A DNA stretch of 64,000 nt from Adiantum capillus-veneris (GCA_014529385.2 CM043959.1:2140358-2204357), one strand, 5' to 3'. Numbered from the stretch's first letter, positions 32,301 to 45,058 are shown. Numbers and translations: made by a program. Notes: a model not told the origin generated them from the sequence alone.

Positions 32301-32930
32301 AGTGGTGGCAACCGCGTGATTTGGAGTGGTGTACCTTGGTGGCCGTTTTGCCAAGAAGTGGAAGTGATGGTGGTATAACCGGGCTAGCTCTTCAAGTTGC
32401 TTGTGAATTAAATTTGTAAAGGTAGCTGCGGTGGTCTCTTTGGTAAAAGTTCCTACTATTTTTCCGTCCCTTGCTCTCATGGTCATTCCTTCTGTGGACA
32501 GTCTGATTGCTTCTGTCACTATATCTTTGGTTATTACCACTTTGACCTTATTTCCCTGCGTGTCAGATATTTGTGCGGTTCCATCTTCTTTAATTGTGGA
32601 TAAAAGCTTGTAAGATTTCTGAAAATCCACTCCGCAAGGCTCCTGTTCGTAGAAATCTTTGAGTCGTAGCGTGCAGTTGGCTTCTTTGGTCTCAGGCTTT
32701 GCGGCAACATCATATACTTCCTTTGGAAGGAGTTGCAACTCCACCTGATGTCCCTCTTCACTCTTGAATCTGCCAGTGAAGACTATAGTGTGACGCTCTT
32801 CTAGTTGTTCTTTGGAAAGATAAGCTGCCTTGGTGGCTTTGACTGAATCTGGATCTAATTGATAGGCGGGCAGTTCCTGTAACTTTTCCTTCTGGTTGAG
32901 CTTTTTCTTGGCGCTCACTACTGCTTGCAT
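29333..32930 (-). pseudogene. ORF3 (unrecognised, post-pol) of element B
   Basis: The ATG at 32930 lies a few bases after an acceptor-like ACTAAACAG|GAGCC. The N-terminal 331 codons (32930-31935) are intact and hold LRLKDFYEQEPCGVDFQKSY, VKVVITKDIVTEAIRL and PPRYTTPNHAVATTF. A Glu/Lys/Pro/Gln-rich low-complexity middle (31247-31761) and a coiled-coil-like segment (30472-30771) follow in shifted frames. The C-terminal block 29950-29333 has LHCAMLYKICRMLFTCI, YGFYVRCMFLPSHNM and FEEAFHTGFF; it reads through the PPT and stops on the first LTR bases. The block order equals that of D. I find no membrane anchor and do not recognise the family. Confidence 0.75.
29339..29352 (-). other. Polypurine tract of element B
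   Basis: The minus strand reads GGCGAGGAGGGGGGAA directly before the LTR start, closely like the PPT of D. Confidence 0.88.
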
Positions 32931-34396
32931 GGCTCCTGTTTAGTGAATAGAGTGCAAAGTTAGCAAATTTGTTGGAATTTTCTCTGAAATGTCCTTTAGT
33001 TTGAAATGCTGACAATTTTGGTCCAATTTGCTCAAGCATAGATGCATAAAAACATGCAAGGAACAAAACTGTGAAGTCAATTTTTTTTTTTGCAACCAAA
33101 GTAAATAATCGTGATTATTTACAGTTGAGTATTTTTTTCAACTTTTTGCAAACTTGGCTTCATAGGCTTGAAGTATATACCAAATACATACTTTGAGTGA
33201 AATATGGGGTCATTTGGATGCATAGTGTGAAAATGGTACCAGATTTTGGCTTTAGGTCTCTGAAATAGTAGATATAAAGGAAATTTGAGATTTTGAGCTC
33301 CAAATTGGTTCAAATTTGGCTACTGGGCTTAATACATCATGTACTTTGGATGTATGATGGCAAAATATCAAAACTCCCCCAATTTGGCTAGAAGGTAAAT
33401 AATCGTGATTATTAACACTTCTACCAAAATCAACATTTTTTGGTACAATTTGGTTTTAGGCATTGTATAGACCCTGTGTATGAGATATGAGGTGATTTGG
33501 ATCAAGAAATATTGTCCATAACCCAAAAATTGGCTTGCAAAGACTTCTTTGCGTTTTCTGACAATTTTCCAAGTTATAGGTGCTCATTTTGGCTCATACT
33601 TGATTTTGGGCATGTAATAGGTGTGTACACATGATAGGTGAGGTGATATGACAATTTCCAAGAAAAAATGGTGCAAAAGTAAATAATCGTGATTATTTAC
33701 AACAGTGATCGTTTTCTGTAAAGCTTACAAATTTTGACCTAGACTCATTCTATACACCTAAAACAAGTCCTAAATTGAATTTGGTCAAGTTTGGTCATGC
33801 TGGCATCACTTTGTGCTTTGTCGACTCTGAAATCACCATTTTCTATGACTACACTCGCTGTTGGATTGGTCAGTCAACTTTGAGGCTTTGGACTTGTCCG
33901 CAACATAGTCGTGAAGCAGCTCATCCAATTTTGCCTCATTTAGAGTCAGTTTGACCTCGTATGTAGATTTTGATGCTTTGTAGCCTTCGAGCCGTTTTCG
34001 ACTTTTCAAGGGCTTTGCCTGATTGATTTCACTAAATGATTCATATACATTGTATGAGAACCTCGTAGACAAGCTATCTGTGGAGTCAGATCGGAATTTT
34101 GGCATTTGCCAAAAATCTAGCTTTTCTACTAGGGACCCCCTTGACCCTTGTCGAATGGTCAATTGATGATATAGAAAGATTCTATTATGTTAGTGCATGC
34201 TGTAGTTCAAATCCCATTTGATTTGGTCGAGCTGACAGGCCGCTATGGTGAGTTTTTGGTTGTAGGTATTTCGTGCACTGCTCGGTTTCTACGGTTTTTT
34301 CTAGGGGTTTAAACTAGCTACCGACCGTAAAAAATGGATCATTGACAAGTAAAGAACTTATCCCTCATGTCTCGTGTGAGCTCGCACTAAAAACGG
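32931..34396 (-). promoter_or_regulatory. B spacer before ORF3 with three long inverted repeats
   Basis: This non-coding, AT-rich region extends beyond the nested element to 45059-45796. It contains inverted repeats at 33101-33122, 33395-33416 and 33679-33700 (see that entry), and ends in an acceptor-like CAG before ORF3. An ORF at 33833-34162 (109 codons) has no visible domain and is not called. Confidence 0.6.
33101..33700. repeat. Cluster of three 22-bp inverted repeats, group 1
   Basis: At 33101-33122 and 33679-33700 the arms are GTAAATAATC and GATTATTTAC around the 2-nt centre GT. At 33395-33416 the right arm ends ATTAAC instead. The spacings are 294 and 284 bp. Sequence after each copy is loosely alike (a TTTTTGCAA-type run), so they may be remnants of a tandem repeat of about 285 bp. 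The same motif recurs three times in the B leader. Confidence 0.9.
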
Positions 34397-37300
34397 TGTA
34401 ATGTTCCCAACCTCGACTACACCAAGATCGGGATGGGATCCTTGACAGGTCTCTAGGTCTGATAAAAATCGGAGTCTCTAAACAAGAAAAATCCAAGGAA
34501 TAGACCTTTGCCATTGAGAATGGCTTGGGTCTATAGCCTTAGAAGAAGACCTAGTCATGTCTCGCAGCGGAAACGGGACAATGTATTCAAACGGCCTAAA
34601 AAAACAATTCTTATTCCGGCCCTATACCTTCATCATTCAGATTATGGTTTCCTTAGCCAACGCTTTTTTCCCCCTAACATATGTGAGGGCACTGCCGTTG
34701 GTGGATTCCTCTTCCAAGTGAGAAGTTTCTAAAACGTTTTAGTGCACGGGAATGGATAGTTACCTGACTAATCAGGTCCACCCGTCCATGATTGACAACC
34801 TTAGTCAATCCCCACTTACCACCCCGCCCTCACACAATATTCATTTATCTTATTATTACATTGTTTTAACATTTAAAATAATGGTCTCTTTAACATTCCA
34901 TCACAGTAATTCCTTGAAGACAGCATTGAAAGCATTCTTTTAGCAAACAAACATCTTTAAACTTAAGACATGGTACTGTCAATCAAAACATTATCCATAA
35001 TAACCATGACTAATACTCGTCTTGTCTCAAGACCACCTAAGGGTGAAAAACGGCGCCCATTCCTTATTCAAATCCGGAGTGGAATAAACCCCCACCCAAG
35101 GTTCCGGGTGCCCATACACCAAACCAGTTGCCCATACAACCGGGCAGCTCCCCTAGGAAAAAAACGGTATCCTAACTTATGTAGAAACATCAAGACATGA
35201 CACGGAGTAGAAACTCATCGTTCATGGGGGTAACCGACTTAACCGTGGCTAGAAAGCCAATCATTATCATCAATTTATACTAAGGAGTCGGAGGTGTCTT
35301 GAGACAAGTTGTCTTAAGGATGATCAAACATATCTTTCCTAATTCAACCAGTTTTAACCCAAACAATTCTTTCCTACATTATAAACAAATGCACATTGGA
35401 AGTTACCTTCCCTTTTCAGCCAGTTTATCCTTCTTACGTATGCAATGCTAACTTATAAAAGAACTTAACCTAATTAAAGACTTAATTGAATAATGGGACA
35501 CCCACCTGGAATTGATTGGCCATCTGCTGCTGTGCTGGCGCCTGTAGACTCTCCTCCGTAGGCCTACTACTAGGCCCGACTTCATCGTCGTGCGACGCTC
35601 TAGTTCGTTTTGGAGCTACGTCCTCATCATCAGATGTAGGATTTGCTCGTGTTCTTTTTTTGTGCCATAACTTCTTATCCTTATAAAAAGGTCGTCTAAT
35701 CATTAGGTAAATAATTTAAAATCTAAACGTAACCTTTGTATTCAACCGTAACCCATCCAAGGTTAAATTTATAGTCTTAATTGATAAATTCTTGACCCAG
35801 TAATTTCTTATTTGTCTATATAAACATGATAACTTTTTCCAATGCTTCCCTAAGGGTTTTCTAAGCTCTCCTAACTTTCTTATAAGTCTCTATATCTTTT
35901 TCCTAATTTTTTCATTGACTTTTAAGCTAATAATCAACTTATTTTGGGCTTAATATTTATTGTATTTAATTTCTCTTAAAGATTTCATTTCCTCAACTTG
36001 ATATCATAGGTTTACACTTACTATAATTTTCCTAAAAAATTTTGACCACAAGGTCTATTTATTTTAATTAATCATTCGCTGAAAATAGGACTTTTGGTCA
36101 ATTATAATTTTCTAACCTCACCAATTACCTATGGTATAATTACCACAAGTAGATAAGGATATTTTTGACCTCTTTTAATTATCTTATTATTTTCCAACTT
36201 AATTATTTAATTTCCATCTTCAATTTTCAACCACAATTAGTATATTTTGACTTAGATAAATATCTATACTACTTTTCTAACCTTTGCATAATTATCACGG
36301 TCTCTTTACCCTATAATACAGCTCTAATAAATAGCATGTAATTATAACACATGATTTACTAATTTCACTCTTTAGTTTTTAGCTAGAAATAGTATAATTT
36401 GACTTAGATAAATATCTATACTACTTTTCTTACCTTGGCATAATTCCCACGGCCTCTTTACCCTATAATACAGCTCTGATAAATAGCATGTAATTATAGC
36501 ATCTGATTTACTAATTTCCCTCTTTACTTTTTATTTAGAATCAGTATAATTTGACTTAGATAAATATCTATACTACTTTTCTAACCTTGGCATAATTATC
36601 ACGGCCTCTTTACCCTATAATACAGCTCTAATAAATAGCATGTAATTATAGTACATGATTTATTAATTTCCCCCTTTAATTTACCCCTAAGAATAACGTA
36701 ATTTCACTAAGATATTTAGATAAACTAATTATCTGAGCTTACAATAATTATCATAGGTTATCTAACATCTCATTAACCTCTTAAAAATAAATCAATTCAA
36801 TTTGAATCTATTTACTAATTTTCCTTATTTAAATTGTCCAAAAACCAGAGTATTTTTGCTAAAGTAATTAGCTAGATTATTTATCTGAGCGTCTCCTAAT
36901 TATCACAAGTTTCTTTATACGTAATTAACCACTGAAAAATATATGACAGCAATTGAAATCAATTTACTAATTTCCCCTATTTAAATTTCTCAAAAAATAG
37001 AGTAATTCTACCTAATTAATTAGCTAGATTAATTATTTGAGATTTTTCTAATTATCACAAGTTTATTAATACTTAATTAACCACTAATAATTATAGTAAA
37101 TCATTTGAATTCCATTTACTAATTTCCCCTATTTAAATTGCTCAAAAAATAGGGTATTTTAGCTAAAGTAATTAGCTAAATTAATTTCCTGAACTTCTCC
37201 TAATTATCATGGGTTTTTGAATACCTAATTAAGCACTAATAATTATATGATAGCATTTGAATTCCATTAACTAATTTCTCCTATTTAAATTTCTCAAAAA

Positions 37301-38857
37301 ACGGGGTATTTTAGCTGAAGTAATTAGCAAAATTGATATATTGAACTTCTTCTAATTATCACGAGTTTTTGAATATGTAATTAACCACTGATAATTATAT
37401 GAAAGCGTTTGAATTCCATTTACTAATTTCTCCTATTTAAATGTCGAAGAAAACAAGGTATTTTAGCTAAAGTAATTAGCTAAATTAATTTTCTGAGCTT
37501 CTCCTAATTATCACGGGTTTTTGATCACCTTATTAATCACTGATAATTATATGACAGCAATTCAATTCCATTTAATAATTTTCCCTATTTAAATTGCTCA
37601 AAAAATTGGGTATTTTAGCTAAAGTAATTATCTAAATTAACTTCCTGAACATCTCCTAATTATCACGGGTTCTCAAACACCCAAATAACCACTGATAATT
37701 ATATGAAAGCATTTGAATTCCAATTACTAATTTCCCCTATTTAAATTGCTAAAAAAATAGGGTATTTCTTCTAAAATAATTAGCTAGATTAACTTTTTGA
37801 GATTTTTTTAATTATCACGAGTTCTTGAACACCTAATTAACCACTGATAATTATATGAAAGCATTTGAAATCCATTTACGAATTTCCCCTATTAAAATTA
37901 TTCAAAAACAGAGTAATTATGTCTAATTAATTAGGAAAACTTCTCAGAAAATTATAAGATAATTTTCCTAGATTAATAACTATCTAATGTATGTCTGGTA
38001 ATTACGTCAACTTAATCTAATCCTAATTATTATTTTTTCCATTAATTCATGGTTAATTTGGCTAATTTCAGTCCTAATATGATAGGATAAATAATTAGCT
38101 TAGTATTACTAAGCTTTATTATAATAATCATCAGAGATTATTTAATTTAAAGAGGTTTAAGAAGCATATATAGGCCTAATCTTTGATTTATTAACAAATA
38201 TCTTAATCTAACCTTGCTAATTAAGAAGGATTAGGCTAATTACCGTTAAGGTTAATCAATTAGAGATTAATCTCTAATGATCTGCGTAGTGTTCTCCCTA
38301 GATGAGAGAGAAAGTCTCAAGGCTCCGAGTCTTTGTAAAATGTGAAGCTGTGGGTCCTATTTATAGTTTTCTGGCACTCTTAAGCTCTCACCGGCTGAAA
38401 ATAGGAGTTGCTTGCAGTTCAAGCAGTCCCCCTACAAGTCAAAAAACACCCCCTGCTACTAAATGAGTCCTTGGCAGGTCAGTGATGACCCTCCCATTAC
38501 CTGCCAGCTTTTAAAATGTCAATTTTGCTATAATTTGAGCTATTTTTGATTAATTGGTAAATATCTTGTAAATATCTGGGAGACCTTTAATAAAGTCTAT
38601 GCTTAAATGATTACTGTAACCCTTCAATTTTTCTATTTTACTCAATTCACAGTGTAAACTTCCAGGGGTCATAACTATGCCAGTTTTTATCGGAACTCAA
38701 TTCTGAAAATTTCTAGCCTGGGGTTTGCTATGCTTAAGATTCCAAAAATACCATTATTTGCCATGGTCAGACAATTCTACATTGCTTTTTCAATAAGCAT
38801 ATCAGTTTGATTAAGCTTTATACAACCTTTAAGGTTTCAGAAACTAGAAACCTTACA
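34397..38857 (-). repeat. 3' LTR of the giant-LTR element (4461 bp)
   Basis: The minus strand runs from TGTAAGGTTTC at 38857 to GAACATTACA at 34397. It is AT-rich, with two internal tandem arrays (36240-37920). The short MAPKRTR ORF near 35500-35670 has one extra base in its A-run relative to the other LTR, which breaks its start. I counted roughly ten differences between the two LTRs in the first 190 bp, so the insertion is not recent. Confidence 0.93.
36240..37920. repeat. Tandem arrays of about 150-bp units in the 3' LTR
   Basis: The second array has seven units of 151-152 bp, judged from AACCACTGATAATTAT-like landmarks at 36928, 37079, 37231, 37383, 37535, 37687 and 37839. An earlier array (36240-36760) repeats GACTTAGATAAATATC at 36250, 36411 and 36552. 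Both arrays contain TAATTATCACGG, so they may descend from one ancestral unit. Confidence 0.88.
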
Positions 38858-39779
38858 ATCACCCCAACTTAAGAATTTGAGATGTCCTCATCTCAACCGA
38901 AATTGGAAAAATCTTTGAGAAGAGAAATTCATCCTCCCTCCAAGTGGCATCTTCGAAGGGATAACCTTTCCAGTTTACCAAATGTTATTGATTACTCTAA
39001 GAGTTCTTTCCAGTTTCTGTTTGGAGTTACTTGCTAGCCAATTTTTCCTCGAGAAACTCTTAATGTTGAGCTCATCTTAAAAACCTTTACAAACTATTTG
39101 TATCATCTCAAAAACCAGGTTAAATCAATTCCATAAAAGATCCATAAACCCACCTTGTCAACATGAACGCGCTCGGTCTAACTGACTATTCAGAGCAATC
39201 AGCGTTCGACAAGTATCATGTATTTCAGCTTTGCCAATTTGAACGCGCTCGGCGTGTTCTTGCCATTCTGATCAATCTGCGTTCGGCACAAGCTTCCACT
39301 ATTGCACCAGAGGTACCTCCTCTGTGCTCTAACCTGGTTGACCAACAATATGTAAAGGGTTTCAAGAAGTATCATACCAAGAGTTCTTTTCGTCTTCCTA
39401 TTAGTTTCGTTACCTTAATACTTTCATATATAGGTCATTTTCCAAGGAAGGTTATCGTGTGCACAAGAATGTGAGTTGGTTATTTGATAACTACCTCATT
39501 TCTAAGATTCAAATTTTTCCTTCCTAACGAGAACCTCTTTATCATTTGCTAGATCTGCCCTTAATTTCTTGATTGAATACTAACTTAACTTTAGATTCAT
39601 TAAGTAATTTTTGGAGAAGAAAATCATGTATACCCTTATAATATATAAGTAACTCAAGTTTTTATATTATTGATTTATAGTGGTTTATAAGCTTTAAGAT
39701 TGCTCACTATGGCCAAGCGAGTGGCTCTTTTATCTTTTTTATTCATAGGGTTGGTTCTTCTATGATTGCATAAAACCTG
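38858..39779 (-). other. 3' internal region of the giant-LTR element, non-coding
   Basis: No pol remains. Next to the LTR the minus strand has AGTTGGGGTGAT, the probable PPT. GAACGCGCTCGG occurs twice, about 75 bp apart (near 39167 and 39241). The plus-strand ORF at 39163-39474 is not supported by anything else. Confidence 0.6.
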
Positions 39780-40345
39780 GCTCCTCTTACTCTTCCTTTA
39801 CCTCGTCCTCCATTTCTACCTCCTCTTAGATTATCTCCTTGATTTTGAGGAATGGCTCTAGCAGTAATTCGAGGGTTTTGTTTCTCTGGACAATTATTTC
39901 TATAGTGCCCCATTTGATTTCATCCATAGCACCTAACGTTTGGGAAGGTCTGTTCTCAGTTCACTGCTGCAGCTACTCTACGTTGTTGGTATCCTTGGTT
40001 GAAAGTTCCCCTGGCTCTTCCCCTAAAGTTATTAAATCCATTATAGTTTCTTATGAAGTTGATTCCTTCGGCTGCAAGAGGCTTAGCCCTGAGAAGGGCA
40101 TCCTGTATTGATGTAGGCCTCATGGCTCCGAGATGTGTACTCAGGGGTTTGTCAAGACCTTGACAGAAACGGGTAATTTGTTGCTCCATGGTCATATGGG
40201 GAGCATAGCGTCGTAAAGACACGAACTTGGTGTAGTACTCCTCTAATAAAAGTCCTAGTTGGCGTAGACCAAAGAACTCGTTCATTTTGATAGCCTGATG
40301 TGCAGGAGGGAGATAACGTTCTTTGCTTGCCTGCTTCATTTTCTC
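39780..40345 (-). pseudogene. gag fragment of the giant-LTR element
   Basis: Readable from SWEKMKQASKERYLPPAHQ through MNEFFGLRQL, LRRYAPHMTMEQQ, RFCQGLDKPL and a Gly/Arg-rich tail, to a zinc knuckle region CYG(stop)NQMGHYRNNC, in which a TGA replaces the second Cys. It corresponds to the middle and C-terminal part of Gag of element C. The N-terminal half is missing by a deletion that joins it to the leader exon. Confidence 0.85.
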
Positions 40346-40503
40346 CCAAGATGGACTACTCGTGGGATTATCTCACGAGTAGAAAATCTATTATCCAACC
40401 ATTTCATCACGCTTTTTCGCAATGAATAGTCTTGGGATAGGCAAGCCCTCATAAACCTAATGTTGAATTCCAAGAATTTGAAGTAGGCTTGATGGAAATT
40501 TTC
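40336..40503 (-). pseudogene. Remnant of the leader exon of the giant-LTR element
   Basis: After an acceptor-like CTTCCAG|GAAAAT (40504/40503) the frame reads YFKFLEF and then DYSLRKSVMKWLD. Element C has YRKFQVF and VYQLKRDVMEILL at the same spacing from its acceptor. The remnant ends where gag begins out of frame. It shows that this exon is ancestral to both families. Confidence 0.55.
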
Positions 40504-40645
40504 CTGGAAGGATAGAGATAATTCTCTTTTTCCTTTCACTTTCTCTTTTTAATTAAATACGTCTTTAATTGGATTTGTCAAAGATCACTTATTTCAACTT
40601 AATACCTTAAACTTTTCCCTAGGTCCAAGACTTTAGTTAACACAT

Positions 40646-40657
40646 GCTCTGATACCA
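40646..40657 (-). other. Primer-binding site of the giant-LTR element (tRNA-iMet type)
   Basis: The minus strand reads TGGTATCAGAGC, two bases from the LTR end GAACATTACA. It marks 40660-45058 as the 5' LTR. Confidence 0.93.
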
Positions 40658-41769
40658 CTTGTAATGTTCCCAACCCTGACTACACCAAGATCGAGATGGG
40701 ATCCTTGACAGGTCTCTAGGTCTGATAAAAATTGGAGTCTCTAAACAAGAAAAATCCAAGGAATAGACCTATGCCATTGACAATGGCTTGGGTCTATAGC
40801 CTTAGAAGAAGACCTAGTCCTGTCTCGCAGCAAAAACGGGACAATGTATTCAAACGACCTAAAAAAAAAATTCTTATTCTGGCCCTATACCTTCATCATT
40901 CAGATTATGGTTTCCTTAGCCAACGCTTTTTTCCCCCTAACATATGTGAGGGCACAGCCGTTGGTGGATTCCTCTTCCAAGTGAGAAGTTTCTAAAACGT
41001 TTTAGTGCACGGGAATGGATAGTTACCTGACTAATCAGGTCCACCCGTCCATGATTGACAACCTTAGTCAATCCCCACTTACCACCCCGCACTCACACAA
41101 GATTCATTTATCTTATTATTACATTGCTTTAACATTTAAAATAATGGTCTCTTTTAACATTCCATCACAGTGATTCCTTGAAGACAGCATTGAAAGCATT
41201 CTTTTAGCAAACAGACATCTTTAAACTTAAGACAGGGTACTGTCAATCAAAACATTATCCATAATAACCATGACTAGTACTCGTCTTATCTCAAGACCAC
41301 CTAAGGGTGAAAAACGACACCCATTCCTTATTCAAATCCGGAGTGGAATAAATCCCCACCCAAGGTTCCGGGTGCCCATACACCAAACCAGTTGCCCATA
41401 CAAACGGGCGGCTCCCCTAGGAAAAAAACGGTATCCTAACTTATGTAGAAACATCAAGACATGACACGGAGTAGAAACTCATCGTTCATGGGGGTAACCG
41501 ACTTAACCGTGGCTAGAAAGCCAATCATTATCATCAATTTATACTAAGGAGTCGGAGGTGTCTTGAGACAAGTTGTCTTAAGGATGATCAAACATATCTT
41601 TCCTAATTCAACCAGTTTTAACCCAAACAATTCTTTCCTACATTATAAACAAATGCACATTGGAAGTTACCTTCCCTTTTCAGCCAGTTTATCCTTCTTA
41701 CGTATGCAATGCTAACTTATAAAAGAACTTAACCTAATTAAAGACTTAATTGAATAATGGGACACCCAC

Positions 41770-41931
41770 CTGGGATTGATTGGCCATCTGCTGCTGCGCT
41801 GGCGCCTGAAAACTATCCTTTGTAGGCCTACTACTAGGTCCGGCTTCGTCGTCGTGCGACGCTCTAGTTCGTTTTGGAGCTACGTCCTCATCATCAGATG
41901 TAGGATTTGCTCGTGTTCTTTTTGGTGCCAT
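41770..41931 (-). CDS. Short LTR-encoded ORF of the giant-LTR element, proposed first exon
   Basis: The ATG is at 41931 and there are 54 codons to the splice donor TCCCAG|GTGGGT (41770/41769), phase 0. The product begins MAPKRTRANPTSDDED and repeats VAPKRTRASHDDE, so it is basic with acidic patches and ends Gln-rich. If unspliced it stops seven codons later (41748-41746). The matching acceptor is at 40504/40503, also phase 0, giving a 1266-bp intron. Element C has the same layout. Role unknown; the KRTR motif could be a nuclear targeting signal. Confidence 0.5.
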
Positions 41932-42499
41932 AACTTCTTATCCTTATAAAAAGGTCGTCTAATCATTAGGTAAATAATTCAAAATCTAAACTTAACCTTT
42001 GTATTCAACCGTAACCCATCCAAGGTTAAATTTATAGTCTTAATTGATAAATTCTTGACCCAGTAATTTCTTATTTGTCTATATAAACATGATAACTTTT
42101 TCCAACGCTTCCCTAAGGGTTTTCTAAGCTCTCCTAACTTTCTTATAAGTCTCTATATCTTTTTCCTAATTTTCCCATTGACTTTTAAGCTAATAATCTA
42201 CTTATTTTGGGCTTAATATTTATTGTATTTAATTTCTCTTAAAGATTTCATTTCCTCAACTTGATATCATAGGTTTACACTTACTATAATTTTCCTAAAA
42301 AATTTTGACCACAAGGTCTATTTATTTTAATTAATCATTCGCTAAAAATAGGACTTTTGGTCAATTATAATTTTCTAACCTCACCAATTAACTATGGTAT
42401 AATTACCACAGGTAGATAAGGATATTTTTGACCTCTTCTAATTATCTTATTATTTTCCAACTTAATTATTTAATTTCCATCTTCAATTTTCAACCACAA

Positions 42500-44120
42500 T
42501 TAGTATATTTTGACTTAGATAAATATCTATACTACTTTTCTAACCTTTGCATAATTATCACGGTCTCTTTACCCTATAATACAGCTCTAATAAATAGCAT
42601 GTAATTATAACTCATGATTTACTAATTTCACTCTTTAGTTTTTAGCTAGAAATAGTATAATTTGACTTAGATAAATATCTATACTACTTTTCTTACCTTG
42701 GCATAATTCCCACGGCCTCTTTACCCTATAGTATAGCTCTGATAAATAGCATGTAATTATAGCATCTGATTTACTAATTTCCCTTTTTTATTTTTAGCTA
42801 GAATTAGTATAATTTGACTTAGATAAATATCTATACTACTTTTCTAACCTTGTCATAATTATCACGGCCTCTTTACCTTATAAAACAGCTCTAATAAATA
42901 GGATGTAATTATAGTACATGATTTACTAATTTTCCTCTTTAATTTATTTCTAGAAATAACGTAATTTCCCTAAGATAATTAGTTAAACTAATTATCTGAG
43001 GTTAAAATAATTATCAAAGGTTATCTAACATCTTATTAACCTCTTAAAAATAACTCACTTTTATTTGAACCTATTTACTAAATTTCCTTATTTAAATTGT
43101 CCAAAAACTAGATGATTTTTGCTAAAGTAATTAGCTATATTAACTATTTGAGCTTCTCCTAATTATCACAGGTTTTTTTCATATGCAATTAACCACTGAT
43201 AAATATATCATAGCAATTGAAATCAATTTACTAATTTCCCCTATTTAAATTCCTCAAAAAAAAAGTAATTGTACCTAATTAATTAGCTTGATTAACTATC
43301 TAAGCTTTTCCTAATTATCACAGGTTTCTTAATACCTAATTAACCACTGATAATTATAGTAAAGCATTTGAATTTCATTTACTAATTTCCTGAACTTCTT
43401 ATAATTATCACGGGTTCTTGAATATCTAATTAACCACTAATAATTATATGAAAGCATTTGAGTTCCATTTACTAATTTCTCCTATTTAAATTTCTCAAAA
43501 AATAGGGTATTTTAGCTAAAGTAATTAGCAAAAATAATTTATTGAACTTCTCCTAATGATCACGCATTCTTGAATATTTGATTAACCACTAATAATTATA
43601 TGAAAGCATTTGAATTACATTTACTAATTTGTCCTATTTAAATTTCTCAAAAAACAGGGTATTTTAGCTCAAGTAATTAGCTAAATTAATTTTCTGAGCT
43701 TCTTCTAATTATCACAGGTTCTTGAATCTCTTATTAATCACTGATAATTATATGACAGCAATTGAATTCCATTTACTAATTTCGCCTATTTAAATTTCTC
43801 AAAAACAGGGTATTTTAGCTAAAGTAATTATCTAGATTAACTTCCTGAACTTCTCCTAAATATCACGGTTTTTTAAACACCCAAATAATCACTGATAATT
43901 ATATGAAAGCATTTGAATTCCAATTACTAATTTCCCCTATTTAAATTGCTAAAAAAATAGGGTATTTCTTCTAAAATAATTAGCTAGATTAACTTTCTGA
44001 GATTTTTTTAATTATCACGAGTTCTTGAACACCTAATTAACCACTGATAATTATATGAAAGCATTTGAAATCCATTTACGAATTTCCCCTATTAAAATTA
44101 TTCAAAAACAGAGTAATTAT
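42500..44120. repeat. Tandem arrays of about 150-bp units in the 5' LTR
   Basis: These are the same arrays as in the other LTR. Landmarks of the second array are at 43191, 43342, 43432, 43583, 43735, 43887 and 44039; the third interval-start is shortened by 62 bp. Confidence 0.87.
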
Positions 44121-45058
44121 GTCTAATTAATTAGAAAAACTTCTCAGAAAATTATAAGATAATTTTCCTAGATTAATAACTATCTAATGTATGTCTGGTA
44201 ATTACGTCAACTTAATCTAATCCTAATTATTATTTTTACCATTAATTCATGGTTAATTTGGCTAATTTCAGTCCTAATATGATAGGATAAATAATTAGCT
44301 TAGTATTACTAAGATTAATTATAATAATCAACAGAGATTAGTTAGTTTAAAGAGGTTTAAGAAGCATATATAGACGTAATCTTTGATTTATTAACAAATA
44401 TCTTAATCTACCCTTGCTAATTAAGAAGGATTAGGCTATTTACCGTTAAGGTTAATCAATTAGAGATTAATCTCTAATGATTTCTGCGTAGTGTTCTCCC
44501 TAGATGAGAGAGAAAGTCTCAAGGCTCCGAGTCTGTGTAAAATGTGAAGCTATGGGTCCTATTTATAGTTTTCTGGCACTCTTAAGCTCTCACTGACTGA
44601 AAATAGCAGTTGCTTGCAGTTCAAGCAGTCCCCTATAGGTCAAAAAATGCCCCCTGCTACTAAATGAGTCCCTGGTAGGTCAGTGATGACCCTCCCATTA
44701 CCTGCCAGCTTTTAAAATGTCAATTTTGCTATAATTTGACCTATTTTTGATTAATTGATAAATATCTTGTAAATATCTGGGACACCTTTAATAAAGTCTA
44801 TGCTTAAATGATTACTGTAACCCTTCAATTTTTCTATTTTACTCAATTCACAGTGTAAACTTCTAGGGGTCATAACTATGCCAGTTTTTATCGGAATTCA
44901 ATTCTGAAAATTTCTAGCCCGGGGTTTGTTGTGCTTAAGATTCCAAAAATACCAATATTTGCCATGGTCGGACAATTCTACATTGCTTTTTCAATAATCA
45001 TATCAGTTTGATTAAGCTTTATACAACCTTTAAGGTTTCAGAAACTGGAAACCTTACA

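Larger units (their letters stand above)
34397..45058 (-). mobile_element. Non-autonomous element with giant LTRs (LARD-like), nested in B
   Basis: Two LTRs of 4461 and 4399 bp enclose only 1802 bp. Both ends are flanked by AACGG (34392-34396 and 45059-45063), a perfect 5-bp TSD. The internal part has a PBS, a leader-exon remnant, a broken gag and a PPT-like stretch, but no protease, RT or integrase. Gag is related to that of element C (MNEFFGLRQL against MNEFFSLRQL), so it looks like an internal-deletion derivative of a C-like element that depends on helper proteins. In plants such large, pol-less elements are called LARDs. Confidence 0.92.
40660..45058 (-). repeat. 5' LTR of the giant-LTR element (4399 bp)
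   Basis: TG...CA ends, next to the PBS. It is collinear with 34397-38857. The length difference of 62 bp equals a gap in one tandem unit (landmark spacing 90 instead of 152 bp between 43342 and 43432). Confidence 0.93.

Noticed and set aside
29333-32930. Calling ORF3 an envelope gene
   Set aside because: Position fits Athila env-like ORFs, but no signal peptide, membrane anchor or cleavage site is visible.
39163-39474. Plus-strand 103-codon ORF in the giant-LTR element
   Set aside because: Antisense to the element, no domain, and not found in the related element C.
36240-44120. Regularly spaced repeats that could suggest a CRISPR array
   Set aside because: Units are about 150 bp, diverged, contiguous and inside retrotransposon LTRs of a plant genome.
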